This document shows positions 1 to 7,919 of a DNA stretch of 64,000 nucleotides, one piece after another. The stretch spans positions 124,001 through 188,000 of the forward strand of contig NZ_JARQXA010000006.1 in assembly GCF_029543155.1 (NCBI RefSeq), in the 5' to 3' direction. The stretch's first letter is position 1; every line of letters starts with the position of its first letter. A program made the position numbers and the translations under genes. The stretch is from Sphingomonas sp. HITSZ_GF (GTDB taxonomy: Bacteria; Pseudomonadota; Alphaproteobacteria; Sphingomonadales; Sphingomonadaceae). The notes under the pieces are model-generated. The model did no database searches. It saw only the letters and a program-made list of their open reading frames with translations, and was not told where the DNA came from.

Positions 1-97
1 CCTCGGTCGCATGCGCCTCGATCTCGAACCAGATGCGGAAGCGCGCTTCGGGGGACCAGAGGGCGGTCATCTCGGGGCGCGAATAACGGGGGACCAT
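1..97 (-). CDS. purB: Adenylosuccinate lyase, N-terminal fragment (cut by window edge)
   Basis: Reading leftwards from an ATG at 97, the first 32 codons give [20 protein letters not shown] and then an [11 protein letters not shown] stretch that runs off the window. This is the characteristic N-terminus of bacterial adenylosuccinate lyase (PRYSRPEM...W...R...W...E). The enzyme acts twice in purine synthesis, releasing fumarate from SAICAR and from adenylosuccinate. Only the start is present, so catalytic residues cannot be checked. The call rests on N-terminal similarity recognised by eye. Confidence 0.85.
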   Translation of the reverse strand, partial: MVPRYSRPEMTALWSPEARFRIWFEIEAHATE

Positions 98-275
98 TGC
101 AAGCCTTTCAACCGGGGGACGGGGCGCCCCTAGCAAGCGGGCGGAAGGGGGGCAACCGAGCCGGCGCCGTTGCAGGCAGGCCACAGCGCAAATGAAATGC
201 GATGAGGTGAGATTGTTCGGGGATAAGATGAGGCTTCAGGTGATGAAATCGGGAACGGAGTTCCCAGATCGAAGG

Positions 276-303
276 TTGATAGGGAGATTGCTAAAAAGAC
301 AAT
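276..303 (+). promoter_or_regulatory. Possible promoter of the EF-hand gene
   Basis: TTGATA (276-281), a 16-base spacer and GACAAT (298-303) lie in a locally AT-rich stretch upstream of the gene at 363. An inverted repeat, TCAGGCC (303-309) with GGCCTGA (335-341), sits between this site and the Shine-Dalgarno AGGAG. The -10 match is modest, so this is tentative. Confidence 0.25.
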
Positions 304-362
304 CAGGCCATGACTATAGATAAGAACTAGAACAGGCCTGAGAAGATATAGGAGATATATTT

Positions 363-944
363 ATGCTGAAGCCTATGCTTCTTGCCACTTCGATGTTGTT
401 CGCTATTCCCGCCTTTGCGCAGGAAACGCCTGCGCAGGACAATACGCAGCCCGCGCAGACTGCGCCGGTTCCGGAGCAGGCGACGCCGCCGGTAACGAGC
501 GACGACAAGGCGCCCGGCGCCCAGGATCAGACCGCGACTGCCGAGGCGACTCCGGCACCGGTTGAGCCGACGACGCAGCCCGCCCAGGGTGTGGCGCAGG
601 ATACGACCACGGCGCAACCGGAGCAGCCGGCGGCGGTCGCTTCGACCACTGAACCCGCGGCGACTCCGGCGGCCCAGCCGGCCGCGACCCAGGAGCAGGT
701 CGCCCAGGCAGTGGGCCGCGACTTCGGCAACTATGACAAGGATGCCGACGGCAAGCTGGACGCCACCGAGTTCACGGCGTGGATGGGCAACCTCCGCAAG
801 GCCGCCGAGCCCAGCTTCCAGCCGGGCAGTGCCGAGGCGACGACCTGGGCCAACCAGGCCTTTGCCAGCGCCGATACCGACAAGAGCGCTTCGGTGAACA
901 AGCAGGAGCTCACCGTGTTCCTAACCCCGAAGCAGCCGAGCTAA
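363..944 (+). CDS. Exported EF-hand protein with Pro/Thr/Ala-rich linker
   Basis: A 193-residue protein with a signal peptide (MLKPMLLATSMLFAIPAFAQ, cleavage after AFAQ). A low-complexity linker of about 85 residues rich in Ala, Pro, Thr and Gln follows (about 21-105), then two EF-hand loops. Loop 1 (residues 125-136, DKDADGKLDATE) has acidic residues at 1, 3, 5 and 9 and Glu at 12, so it should bind Ca2+. Loop 2 (171-182, DTDKSASVNKQE) is a weaker but still canonical 12-residue loop. The start is supported by AGGAG just upstream. The function is unknown: a periplasmic or surface calcium sensor or adhesin-like protein is likely. It is monocistronic and convergent with the next gene. Confidence 0.85.
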   Translation: MLKPMLLATSMLFAIPAFAQETPAQDNTQPAQTAPVPEQATPPVTSDDKAPGAQDQTATAEATPAPVEPTTQPAQGVAQDTTTAQPEQPAAVASTTEPAATPAAQPAATQEQVAQAVGRDFGNYDKDADGKLDATEFTAWMGNLRKAAEPSFQPGSAEATTWANQAFASADTDKSASVNKQELTVFLTPKQPS

Positions 945-981
945 GAGCTTCGTCGCGCCAAATACGCATGGCGCACTCCCG

Positions 982-1013
982 AACGGTCGCCGGACTTGCC
1001 TCCGGCGGCCGTT
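982..1013. terminator. Hairpin between convergent genes
   Basis: AACGGTCGCCGG (982-993) pairs with CCGGCGGCCGTT (1002-1013) around an 8-base loop, with one G-U pair. A short T run follows. It sits between the convergent EF-hand and protease genes and can serve either strand. Confidence 0.5.
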
Positions 1014-1021
1014 TGGCTTGT

Positions 1022-1873
1022 TCAGGGTAGCGCGAGCAGGGCCGGCTGACCGGGGCGCAGCACAAGTATCGCGCTGGAGAGCAGATCGAAGCCGATCACG
1101 CCGCCCTTGCCGGGCGGGGCGCGCCGGGCCTGGGCGAGGCGCAGGTCACGCCCGCCCAGATTGAGCGTCACCGGTCCGATGAGGTCCGAGGTGCGGGCCA
1201 CGCCCGACACGCCGCCATGCCGCTCGCCGCCGAGGCGCGGCGCATCAGGAAGGAGGTTCGCGGGCAGGCTCGTCCGCCAGGCACCGCTGTCGAGCAGGAA
1301 GGGGCCGCTCGCGCCGCCGGCGGTGACCGTGGCGCGCGCCATATCATCGGGCCCGACCGGCACGGCCACGCCGTCCAGCGTGCAGACGGGGCTGGCCGGC
1401 GGTGCCGAGGTCGCGACGCCCTTGGCGAAATCGATGCGCAGGCAATCGGGGCCGACGAGCGACTGGGCGCTGACCACTCCGTCGATGCCGAGCGAATCGA
1501 GCATCGTCATCCGCGTCACCACCGCGCGGGCGAGGCGGTAGCGCGCCTCGCCGATCGCGAGATCGACCTGCCGGACCATCTCCACGGGATTGGCCGTGAT
1601 CTGGGCGCCGCTGCTGTCGCGCCCGGCGATCGCGGTGCGCTGGGTCAGGCCGGCGGCATCGGCGAAGTCCGGGCTCAGCACGGTCTGGTTGGCGCCGGTA
1701 TCGAACAGGAAGATGCCCGGCCGGCCCGCGACGGTGGCATGGACGATCGGCAGCTGGCCGCCGGTCGGCCGGCCCGCCAGCGTCGCCGGGCGCTCGATCG
1801 GGAAGCTGCGCAGCCCGGGCGCGGGCGCGGCGCCGAGGAGCAGGGCGAGGGCGGGGAGGAGCGTACGGAGCAT
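1022..1873 (-). CDS. Exported retropepsin-like aspartyl protease family protein
   Basis: I start the gene at the ATG at 1873, which gives MLRTLLPALALLLGAAPAPG, a good signal peptide; longer starts add an unlikely Cys-rich prefix. The 283-residue protein has two pepsin-like half motifs: FLFDTGANQTVLS in the first half and FLLDSGAWRTSLP in the second. The D-T/S-G signatures match the retropepsin-like (gag-asp/PDZ-associated) aspartyl protease fold, with each half carrying one Asp. A periplasmic location is expected. The substrate is unknown. A downstream PDZ domain, common in this family, is absent. Confidence 0.8.
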   Translation of the reverse strand: MLRTLLPALALLLGAAPAPGLRSFPIERPATLAGRPTGGQLPIVHATVAGRPGIFLFDTGANQTVLSPDFADAAGLTQRTAIAGRDSSGAQITANPVEMVRQVDLAIGEARYRLARAVVTRMTMLDSLGIDGVVSAQSLVGPDCLRIDFAKGVATSAPPASPVCTLDGVAVPVGPDDMARATVTAGGASGPFLLDSGAWRTSLPANLLPDAPRLGGERHGGVSGVARTSDLIGPVTLNLGGRDLRLAQARRAPPGKGGVIGFDLLSSAILVLRPGQPALLALP

Positions 1874-1936
1874 GCGGCAGCATATCCTGCACGGTGTGAT
1901 ATTCCAATGACACACTTTGGAGCTGCGAGCCGGCCA

Positions 1937-2056
1937 TTACCGTCATCCCGGCGAATACCGTCATCCCGGCGAATACCGTCATCCCGGCGAATGCCGGGAT
2001 CTCGTGCGGCTCTTTTTCCGCCATCGCCTGAGATCCCGGCTTTCGCCGGGATGACG
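1937..2056. repeat. Palindromic intergenic repeat, family A, with triplicated left arm
   Basis: The arm CGTCATCCCGGCGAA occurs three times in direct tandem (unit about 18 bases, 1939-1990). The rest of the element, ending CGCCGGGATGACG, folds back on the third copy. The same arms recur at 26819, 38912 and 62309, each time between genes. Confidence 0.9.
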
Positions 2057-2096
2057 GAGAGGGGTGAAGGATGGCGATCGCGGTGCGCGATGGCGG

Positions 2097-2777
2097 TCAG
2101 ATCAGCCCCTGGCCCCGCAGCGAGGCATGGCCGTCTCGGCCGAGGATGAGATGGTCGTGCACGCCGATGCCGAGCCCCTTGCCCGCGGCGACGATCTGGC
2201 GGGTGATCTCGATATCGGCGCGGCTGGGCGAGGGATCGCCCGAGGGGTGGTTGTGCACCAGGATCAGCGCCGCGGACTTGAGCTCGAGCGCGCGCGCGAT
2301 CACTTCGCGGACATAGACGGCGGCCTCGTCGATCGTGCCCTCGCTCATCAGCTCGTCGCGGATCAGCATGTTCTTCGAATTGAGGTGGAGGACGCGGAAG
2401 CGCTCGGTGGCGTGGTGCGCCATGTCGGCGCGGAGATAGTCGAGCAGCGCCTGCCAGTTGGCCAGCACCGGCCGCTCGGCGACTTCGGCGCGCAGCAGGC
2501 GGAGCGCGGCGGCATGCGCTGCCTTGAGCGCGGCGACGCTGGTCTCGCCCATGCCCTTCACCCGGGCGAGCGCCTCGGCATCGGCAGTGAGCAGCCCGGC
2601 GATGCCGCCGAACTCGTGGAGCAGCGCCTTGGCGAGCGGCTTGGTATCCTGGCGCGGGATGGCGAGGGCGAGGAGATATTCGACGAGTTCGTGATCGAGC
2701 AGCGCATCCGGCCCGCCTTCGAACAGGCGGCGGCGCAGGCGCGCACGGTGGCCGTTATTGTCCGGGGCCTCTGCCAT
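2097..2777 (-). CDS. RadC/JAB-domain protein
   Basis: A 226-residue RadC-family (YeeS/UPF0758) protein. An N-terminal helix-hairpin-helix-like region (about 20-95, with ARVKGMGETS) precedes the JAB/MPN domain. The JAMM metal-binding signature is complete: Glu146 in SEGTID, then HNHPSGDPSPSRAD at 175-188 (His175, His177, Ser, Asp188). Despite its name, the family has no settled role in DNA repair. A metal-dependent hydrolase activity is inferred from the motif only. The gene stands alone between a family A repeat and the osmC-like gene. Confidence 0.9.
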   Translation of the reverse strand: MAEAPDNNGHRARLRRRLFEGGPDALLDHELVEYLLALAIPRQDTKPLAKALLHEFGGIAGLLTADAEALARVKGMGETSVAALKAAHAAALRLLRAEVAERPVLANWQALLDYLRADMAHHATERFRVLHLNSKNMLIRDELMSEGTIDEAAVYVREVIARALELKSAALILVHNHPSGDPSPSRADIEITRQIVAAGKGLGIGVHDHLILGRDGHASLRGQGLI

Positions 2778-2821
2778 GGCCGGACTGTGCGGGTTCGGCC
2801 CTGGGGGTGCAAGCCCAAGGC

Positions 2822-3289
2822 TCAGACCTCGACGAAACTGGGTTCATATCCGACCGGAAAGTTCACCGAGCGGGCGATGAAGCAATAATGGTGGACTTCG
2901 TGGTGGAGCGCGGCGGCGCGGGCGAGGTCGGCGCCGCGCTCGACTTCGATCACCGGGCGCAGCGTGGCGCGGAGGAAGCGGCCGGCGCCGTTCGCCGCGG
3001 TCTCGCCGATCCCCTCGGGCGTGTCGGCATAGGCGCGCACGACGATCCCGGCGCTCGACGCGAGATGCAGGTACCAGAGCATGTGACAGGCGGCGAGCGC
3101 GGAGAGCAGCATGTCCTCGGGATTGGGCAGGCCGGGATCGCCGCCGAGCAGCGGATCGTTCGAGCAGTGGACCACCGGCTTGCCCGGCGTGCGCACGTCC
3201 CAGGTCCGGTCATATCCCCGATAGGTCCGGGTGCCGTCGCCGCGGTCGCCGGTCCAGACGATGCGCGATCGATAGGCGTGCTCGGTCAT
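2822..3289 (-). CDS. OsmC family peroxiredoxin-like protein
   Basis: A 155-residue OsmC/Ohr-fold protein. The two conserved cysteines expected for thiol-dependent hydroperoxide reduction are present: Cys68 in the helix motif ALAACHM and Cys136 in HHYCFIA. The motif NPEDMLLSALAACH is typical of the OsmC subgroup rather than Ohr. It would act in the cytoplasm against organic peroxides. It is divergent from the ATP synthase operon and shares its upstream region. Confidence 0.88.
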   Translation of the reverse strand: MTEHAYRSRIVWTGDRGDGTRTYRGYDRTWDVRTPGKPVVHCSNDPLLGGDPGLPNPEDMLLSALAACHMLWYLHLASSAGIVVRAYADTPEGIGETAANGAGRFLRATLRPVIEVERGADLARAAALHHEVHHYCFIARSVNFPVGYEPSFVEV

Positions 3290-3351
3290 CGCCCGCTCTC
3301 CGTGATTCCTGCGTTCGTCCCGGCTAGCCCGAAACCAGCCGGACGCAATAG

Positions 3352-3380
3352 TTGACTCGCCCGGCGCGCGTTCCTAAAGC
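3352..3380 (+). promoter_or_regulatory. Probable promoter of the F0 ATP synthase operon
   Basis: TTGACT (3352-3357), a 17-base spacer and TAAAGC (3375-3380), with CCTAAAGC resembling the alphaproteobacterial -10 form GCTANAWC. The -35 overlaps a GACTC, which is a GANTC site recognised by the CcrM methyltransferase and by GcrA-type regulation in this class. Confidence 0.45.
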
Positions 3381-3420
3381 GCCCGAGCAACGCGGCTGAA
3401 CGGCCGGCGATGCTTAATGT

Positions 3421-3445
3421 CGCCGGCACCGTCGGCGGCTTTTTT
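3421..3445 (+). promoter_or_regulatory. Terminator-like hairpin in the atp operon leader
   Basis: CGCCGGC (3421-3427) pairs with GTCGGCG (3431-3437, one G-T pair) around a 3-base loop. It is followed by GC and six T (3440-3445). It lies downstream of the probable promoter and upstream of the likely atpI start, as an attenuator would. Confidence 0.5.
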
Positions 3446-3460
3446 CATATCTGGAACGCC

Positions 3461-3766
3461 TTGACCGCCTTGACCCAAGACCGTGCTCCGAGCGACCTGG
3501 ACCGCCGCATCGCCGATGCGAAAGCGGCCGAGGCTGCGCGCACCGGATCGGCGGTTCCCAAGGCGCCTGCCGACGCCAAGGGCTACAAGCAGGGCTCGCG
3601 CGTGCTGATGGACCTGATTGGCATGCCGCTGGGCGGCGGTGTTCTGGGTTATGCGCTGGACAGCTGGCTGGGCACGAGCCCGTGGCTGCTGCTGACCATG
3701 CTCGCGCTGTCGATCGCGGCAGCTTTCCGTAGCATCTACAAGATTTCGAAGGAGCGGGCAGAGTGA
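3461..3766 (+). CDS. atpI: ATP synthase accessory protein I
   Basis: AtpI helps assemble the c-ring of F-type ATP synthase. The core shows a soluble N-terminus (SDLDRRIADAKAAEAARTG), then two membrane segments around the Gly-rich IGMPLGGGVLGYALDSWLG and WLLLTMLALSIAAAFRSIY, as in alphaproteobacterial AtpI. An ATG at 3410 is also in frame, but the added residues would be encoded by a terminator-like hairpin and have no Shine-Dalgarno. I prefer the TTG at 3461 (GGA five bases upstream) or the one at 3470. The stop overlaps the GTG start of atpB. Confidence 0.8.
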   Translation: MTALTQDRAPSDLDRRIADAKAAEAARTGSAVPKAPADAKGYKQGSRVLMDLIGMPLGGGVLGYALDSWLGTSPWLLLTMLALSIAAAFRSIYKISKERAE

Positions 3767-4536
3767 GCGCCGGCGCAATCAATCCGATGGAGCAGTTCGA
3801 GGTCGGCAAGCTGATCAAGTTCGATCTGCTGGGCTACGATCTCTCGTTCACCAATTCCGCGCTGTTCATGTTCGTCGTGGCGGCCCTGCTGTTCGTGTTC
3901 ATGCTGGGCGGCATGAAGCGCGCGCTGGTCCCCGGCAAGTGGCAGCTGATGGCCGAAGGCGCGGTGGGCTTCATCGATTCGATGGTGAGCACCAGCATCG
4001 GCAAGGGCGGCAAGCGGTTCGCGCCGTACATCTTCTCGCTGTTCTTCTTCATCCTGTTCGCCAACCTGGTGGGCATCCTGCCGCTGGCGGTGGTGCCGGG
4101 GCTGCACACCTTCGCGGTGACCAGCCACATCACCGTGACCGCGGTGCTGGCCTTCTTCTCGTTCGGCATCGTGCTGTTCGTCGGCCTGTTCAAGCATGGC
4201 CTGAAGTTCTTCGGCCTGTTCGTGCCGCACGGCGCGCCGCTGTGGCTGATGCCGGTGATCATTCCGGTGGAATTCATCTCGTTCATGGTGCGTCCGTTCT
4301 CGCTGGGCCTGCGACTGTTCGTCGCGATGACCGCCGGGCACATCCTGCTCGAAGTGTTCGGCAGCTTCGCCGTGCAGGGCCTCAACGCCGGCGGTATCGG
4401 CTATGGCGTGTGGTTCGCATCGATGCTGATGATCATCGGCGTGAGCGCGCTCGAGCTGCTGGTCTGCGCGATCCAGGCCTATGTGTTCGCGCTGCTGACT
4501 TCGCTGTATCTCCACGACGCGGTGCACCTGCACTAA
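3763..4536 (+). CDS. atpB: F0F1 ATP synthase subunit a
   Basis: A 257-residue integral membrane stator subunit that forms the two proton half-channels. The essential arginine lies in the conserved helix motif RPFSLGLRLF, followed by TAGHILLEVFG. About six hydrophobic segments are visible. The GTG start overlaps the atpI stop (GTGA), implying translational coupling. It is followed by atpE, atpF' and atpF, the normal alphaproteobacterial F0 order, with the F1 genes elsewhere. Confidence 0.98.
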   Translation: MSAGAINPMEQFEVGKLIKFDLLGYDLSFTNSALFMFVVAALLFVFMLGGMKRALVPGKWQLMAEGAVGFIDSMVSTSIGKGGKRFAPYIFSLFFFILFANLVGILPLAVVPGLHTFAVTSHITVTAVLAFFSFGIVLFVGLFKHGLKFFGLFVPHGAPLWLMPVIIPVEFISFMVRPFSLGLRLFVAMTAGHILLEVFGSFAVQGLNAGGIGYGVWFASMLMIIGVSALELLVCAIQAYVFALLTSLYLHDAVHLH

Positions 4537-4581
4537 GTCGCGCTGTTCGTTTGATTTGTTGGATTACGTAGGGAGCTTGAA

Positions 4582-4815
4582 ATGACTGACGTTGGTGCAA
4601 TGTACATCGGTGCCGGCCTCGCGGCGATCGGCATCGGCCTGGCCGCGCTCGGCGTGGGCAACGTGTTCGGTTCGTTCCTCGAGGGCGCGCTGCGCAATCC
4701 GGGTGCCGCTGACGGCCAGCAGGGCCGCCTGTTCATCGGCTTCGCCGGTGCCGAGCTTCTGGGTCTTATCGCGTTCGTCGTCGCGATCCTGATCCTGTTC
4801 GTCGTCAAGGGCTAA
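4582..4815 (+). CDS. atpE: F0F1 ATP synthase subunit c
   Basis: A 77-residue proteolipid of two transmembrane helices joined by the polar loop LRNPGAADGQQ. The proton-binding carboxylate in helix 2 is the Glu of GFAGAELLGL, as in other alphaproteobacteria. Helix 1 carries the Gly-rich packing motif GAGLAAIGIGLAALGVGNVFG. A clear Shine-Dalgarno (AGGGAGC) lies upstream. Several copies form the rotor ring. Confidence 0.98.
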   Translation: MTDVGAMYIGAGLAAIGIGLAALGVGNVFGSFLEGALRNPGAADGQQGRLFIGFAGAELLGLIAFVVAILILFVVKG

Positions 4816-4833
4816 GGTTCAAGGACAGCCAAG

Positions 4834-5328
4834 ATGCCGCAGCTATCCCAAATCCCTGAGATCTACGCGTCGCAGCTCTTCTGGCTCGCGATCGTGTTTG
4901 CGCTCATCTATTTCGGGATCGGCAAGGCGATGGTTCCGAAGATCGAGCGTACGGTCGAAGACCGCAACGCCCGCATCGCCGGTGACCTCGCCGCGGCTGA
5001 GGCTGCCCGAGATGCCGCCCAGGCGTCCGATGTCGCGTATGAGTCCGGGCTGGAAACGGCCCGGGCCACGGCGCTCGTCACGCTGACCAAGGCCAAGGAC
5101 AAGGCGACCGCCAAGTCCGAAGCCGAAGTGAAGAAGGGCGATGCGGCGTCCGAGGCGAAGATCGCCGAGGCCACGCAGCGCATCGAGGCGACCAAGACCC
5201 AGGCGCTGGGCGAGATCGAGGCCGAGACGGTGGACGCCGTCCAGGATATCGTCGCCAAGCTCTCGGGCGTGAAGGCCGACCGCGCGTCGGTGACCAAGCA
5301 AGTGAAGGCGGCGCTGGCCAATGGCTGA
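4834..5328 (+). CDS. atpF': F0F1 ATP synthase subunit b'
   Basis: A 164-residue peripheral-stalk protein with one N-terminal membrane helix (FWLAIVFALIYFGIGKAMVP) and a long Ala/Glu/Lys-rich coiled coil. It is the first of two b-type genes, as in photosynthetic bacteria and alphaproteobacteria where b and b' form a heterodimer. The last codons overlap the ATG of the next b gene at 5321. Shine-Dalgarno AAGGAC precedes the start. Confidence 0.93.
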   Translation: MPQLSQIPEIYASQLFWLAIVFALIYFGIGKAMVPKIERTVEDRNARIAGDLAAAEAARDAAQASDVAYESGLETARATALVTLTKAKDKATAKSEAEVKKGDAASEAKIAEATQRIEATKTQALGEIEAETVDAVQDIVAKLSGVKADRASVTKQVKAALANG

Positions 5329-5872
5329 GGAACCTCATGGCATGAAGGCGGAGACCGGCACGGTGGAACTGCATCATGAGCCGTCGGCGTTCGGCATCAC
5401 TGCGCCGGGCTTCGTCGCGATTGCGATGCTCGTGGTGGTCGGCATCATCCTGTGGAAGCGCGTGCCGGCGATGATCGGCAAGATGCTCGATGCCAAGATC
5501 GAATCCATCCGCCAGCAGCTCGACCAGGCCGCTGCGCTGCGCGCCGAGGCCGAGGCCGAGCTGGCGGCCGCCAAGGCGCGCAATGCCTCGAGCGAGGCGG
5601 ATGCCGCCGCGATCGTGGCGCATGCCGAGGCCGAGGCCAAGGCGTTGCTCAAGAAGGCCGAGGCGGACGCCAAGGAACTGACCAAGCGCCGCGCCAAGAT
5701 GGCCGAGGACAAGATCGCCGCCGCCGAGCGCGCCGCGATCGCCGAGGTCCGTGCCAAGGCTGCCGATGCGGCTGCCGCCGCTGCCGGCGCGATCATCGCC
5801 GAGAAGCACGGCGCCGAAGCGGACAAGGCGCTGGTCGACAAGACCATCGCAGGCCTCGGCCGTCTGAACTGA
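5321..5872 (+). CDS. atpF: F0F1 ATP synthase subunit b
   Basis: A 183-residue second stalk subunit. A short soluble N-terminus with His residues precedes one membrane helix (GFVAIAMLVVVGIILW) and an extended Ala/Glu-rich coiled coil that contacts F1 at its C-terminus. It overlaps atpF' by 8 bases and ends one base before the possible GTG start of the histidine kinase. The F1 genes are not in this window. Confidence 0.94.
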   Translation: MAEEPHGMKAETGTVELHHEPSAFGITAPGFVAIAMLVVVGIILWKRVPAMIGKMLDAKIESIRQQLDQAAALRAEAEAELAAAKARNASSEADAAAIVAHAEAEAKALLKKAEADAKELTKRRAKMAEDKIAAAERAAIAEVRAKAADAAAAAAGAIIAEKHGAEADKALVDKTIAGLGRLN

Positions 5873-5873
5873 G

Positions 5874-7787
5874 GTGCCGGAGGGGCGCGATACCAGTTCG
5901 GCCCTTACCATGAGCGCAGGCGGCGCGGTTGCGCCCGCCGCGCGCGACCCGGGGCATGTCGCCCTGCTCATTTCCTTCGCGCTCCTCGCCGCGGCGCTGG
6001 TCGGCGCGGTCTTCCTGGTGCGCGGGCAGCAGGAATCGCAGCGCTGGGTGGCGCACACGCTCGAGGTGGAAGAGCAGCTGAGCAGCGTGCTCTCGCGCGT
6101 GCAGCAGGCCGAGACCGGCCAGCGCGGCTTCCTGATCACGCGCAACGAAGCCTATCTCGAGCCCTTCACCACCGGTGCGCGTGACCTGCGCACCGAGATG
6201 GCCGAGCTGAAGCTCCTCGTTGCCGACAGCCCGATCGAGGCCGAGCGCGCGGCCAAGCTGGAGAAGCTGGCCATCGAACGGCTCGCGCGGCTTTCACAGT
6301 TCGTCGAGATGATCCGCAAGGGCGACAGCGCCGGCGTGACGGCGGGGGTGAAGACTGGCGTCGGGCTCAACCAGATGCAGCAGATCCGCGCGCTCATCGC
6401 CGAGATGCGCGCGCATGAGGCCGATCTGCTCAAGAAGCGCAACCACATCGCCACCCTGCAATCGAACCTGCTCCTGCTGTGGCTGGCGATCACGGCGATC
6501 GGCGTGGCGGTGGTGGCGTTCTTCGTCACCCGCTCGGCGACGCGGCGCACCCATGTCGCGATCCTGGCGCAGGACGCGGCCGAGGCGGCGCATGCCCGGC
6601 TGATCGCCGAGACCGAGCAGCGCGAGATCGCCGAGGCGCAGCTGCGCCAGCTCAGCAAGATGGAGTCGATCGGCCAGCTGACCGGCGGCATCGCGCACGA
6701 CTTCAACAACATGCTGGCGATCGTGATCGGCTCGCTCGACATGGCCAAGCGCCGGGTCGGCAAGGATCCGGCAAAGGCGGCGCATTCGATCGACAATGCG
6801 CTGCAGGGCGCCGAGCGCGCGGCGCAGCTCACTTCGCGCCTGCTCGCCTTTGCCCGCCGGCAGCCGCTGGCGCCCGGCGCGCTCGATGCGAACAAGCTGG
6901 TCGCCGGCATGTCCGAGCTGCTGCGCCGCACGATCGGCGAGACGATCCGCTTCGAGACGGTGCTGGCCGGCGGGCTTTGGCCGGCGTTCATCGATGCCGG
7001 GCAGCTCGAGAACGCGCTGGTCAACCTGTGCGTCAACGCGCGTGATGCAATGCCCGAGGGCGGGCGGCTTACGATCGAGACCGCGAACACGCATCTCGAC
7101 GATGCCTATGCAGCCAGCCACACCGAAGTGGTGCCTGGGCAATATGTGATGGTCTCGGTCACCGACACCGGCACCGGCATGCCCGAGGACGTGATCGAGC
7201 GCGCCTTCGATCCCTTCTTCTCCACCAAGGAAGTGGGCAAGGGCACCGGCCTGGGGCTCAGCCAGGTCTATGGCTTCGTCAAGCAGTCCGGCGGGCATGT
7301 GAAAATCTATTCAGAGCTCGGCGTCGGCACGATCGTCAAGCTCTACATCCCGCGCCACTTCGGCGAGGAGGACCGCCGCCCGGTCCCGGCGCCCGAAGCC
7401 GAGCTGCCGCAGGGCCGCGGCGAGGTCATCCTGGTCGTCGAGGACGAGGAGCAGGTGCGCATCATGTCGGTCGATGCGCTGCGCGAGCTCGGCTATGTCG
7501 TGATCCACGCTTCGGGGCCGACCCAGGCGCTGGCGATGCTAGACACGCATGCGAGCATCGACCTGCTGTTCACCGACATCGTGATGCCCGACATGACCGG
7601 CCGCACGCTCGCCGAGCGAGTTCAGGAGCGGATGCCGCACGTGCCGGTGCTCTACACCACCGGCTACACCCGCAACGCCATCGTGCATAACGGGATGCTC
7701 GACCATGACGTCGACTTCCTCGCCAAGCCGTTCAGCATCGCCCAGCTCGCGGCGAAGGTGCGTCAGGTTCTCGACGAGCGGGGATAA
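5874..7787 (+). CDS. CHASE3-domain hybrid sensor histidine kinase/response regulator
   Basis: The domain order is a first membrane helix (about 27-49), a periplasmic four-helix CHASE3-type sensor (about 50-195, with RVQQAETGQRGFLITRNEAY), a second membrane helix (about 199-218), HisKA, HATPase, then a C-terminal receiver. The phosphoacceptor is His275 in GGIAHDFNN. The ATP-binding G boxes include DTGTGMPEDV and GKGTGLGLSQVYG. The receiver acceptor is Asp568 in FTDIVMPD. The start may be GTG 5874 or ATG 5910. It follows atpF by one base, so it may be co-transcribed with ATP synthase. No output gene is adjacent and the stimulus is unknown. Confidence 0.9.
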   Translation: MPEGRDTSSALTMSAGGAVAPAARDPGHVALLISFALLAAALVGAVFLVRGQQESQRWVAHTLEVEEQLSSVLSRVQQAETGQRGFLITRNEAYLEPFTTGARDLRTEMAELKLLVADSPIEAERAAKLEKLAIERLARLSQFVEMIRKGDSAGVTAGVKTGVGLNQMQQIRALIAEMRAHEADLLKKRNHIATLQSNLLLLWLAITAIGVAVVAFFVTRSATRRTHVAILAQDAAEAAHARLIAETEQREIAEAQLRQLSKMESIGQLTGGIAHDFNNMLAIVIGSLDMAKRRVGKDPAKAAHSIDNALQGAERAAQLTSRLLAFARRQPLAPGALDANKLVAGMSELLRRTIGETIRFETVLAGGLWPAFIDAGQLENALVNLCVNARDAMPEGGRLTIETANTHLDDAYAASHTEVVPGQYVMVSVTDTGTGMPEDVIERAFDPFFSTKEVGKGTGLGLSQVYGFVKQSGGHVKIYSELGVGTIVKLYIPRHFGEEDRRPVPAPEAELPQGRGEVILVVEDEEQVRIMSVDALRELGYVVIHASGPTQALAMLDTHASIDLLFTDIVMPDMTGRTLAERVQERMPHVPVLYTTGYTRNAIVHNGMLDHDVDFLAKPFSIAQLAAKVRQVLDERG

Positions 7788-7868
7788 GGCTGGAGGCGGG
7801 TGCTCATCATTCGCGCCACTATGCCTTACCCGATGCCCTTGAACTTCCTGTCCATGACGCGCCTCCCG

Positions 7869-7898
7869 GTGGACCCCGGCACAAGGCCGGGGTGACGG
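7869..7898. repeat. Short palindromic repeat, family F-like
   Basis: ACCCCGGCACAAGGCCGGGGT forms a GC-rich hairpin downstream of the kinase gene. It resembles the CCCCGGCGAAGGCCGGGG arms of the larger element at 52642. Confidence 0.5.
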
Positions 7899-7919
7899 TT
7901 GGGGCGTTTGAGGAAAGCG

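Noticed and set aside
1937..1992. CRISPR array (three 18-base repeats)
   Set aside because: The repeats are contiguous with no spacers, and belong to a palindromic repeat family seen elsewhere in the window.
3410..3460. N-terminal extension of AtpI from ATG 3410
   Set aside because: It would be encoded by the terminator-like hairpin and has no ribosome-binding site. The family start fits TTG 3461 or 3470.
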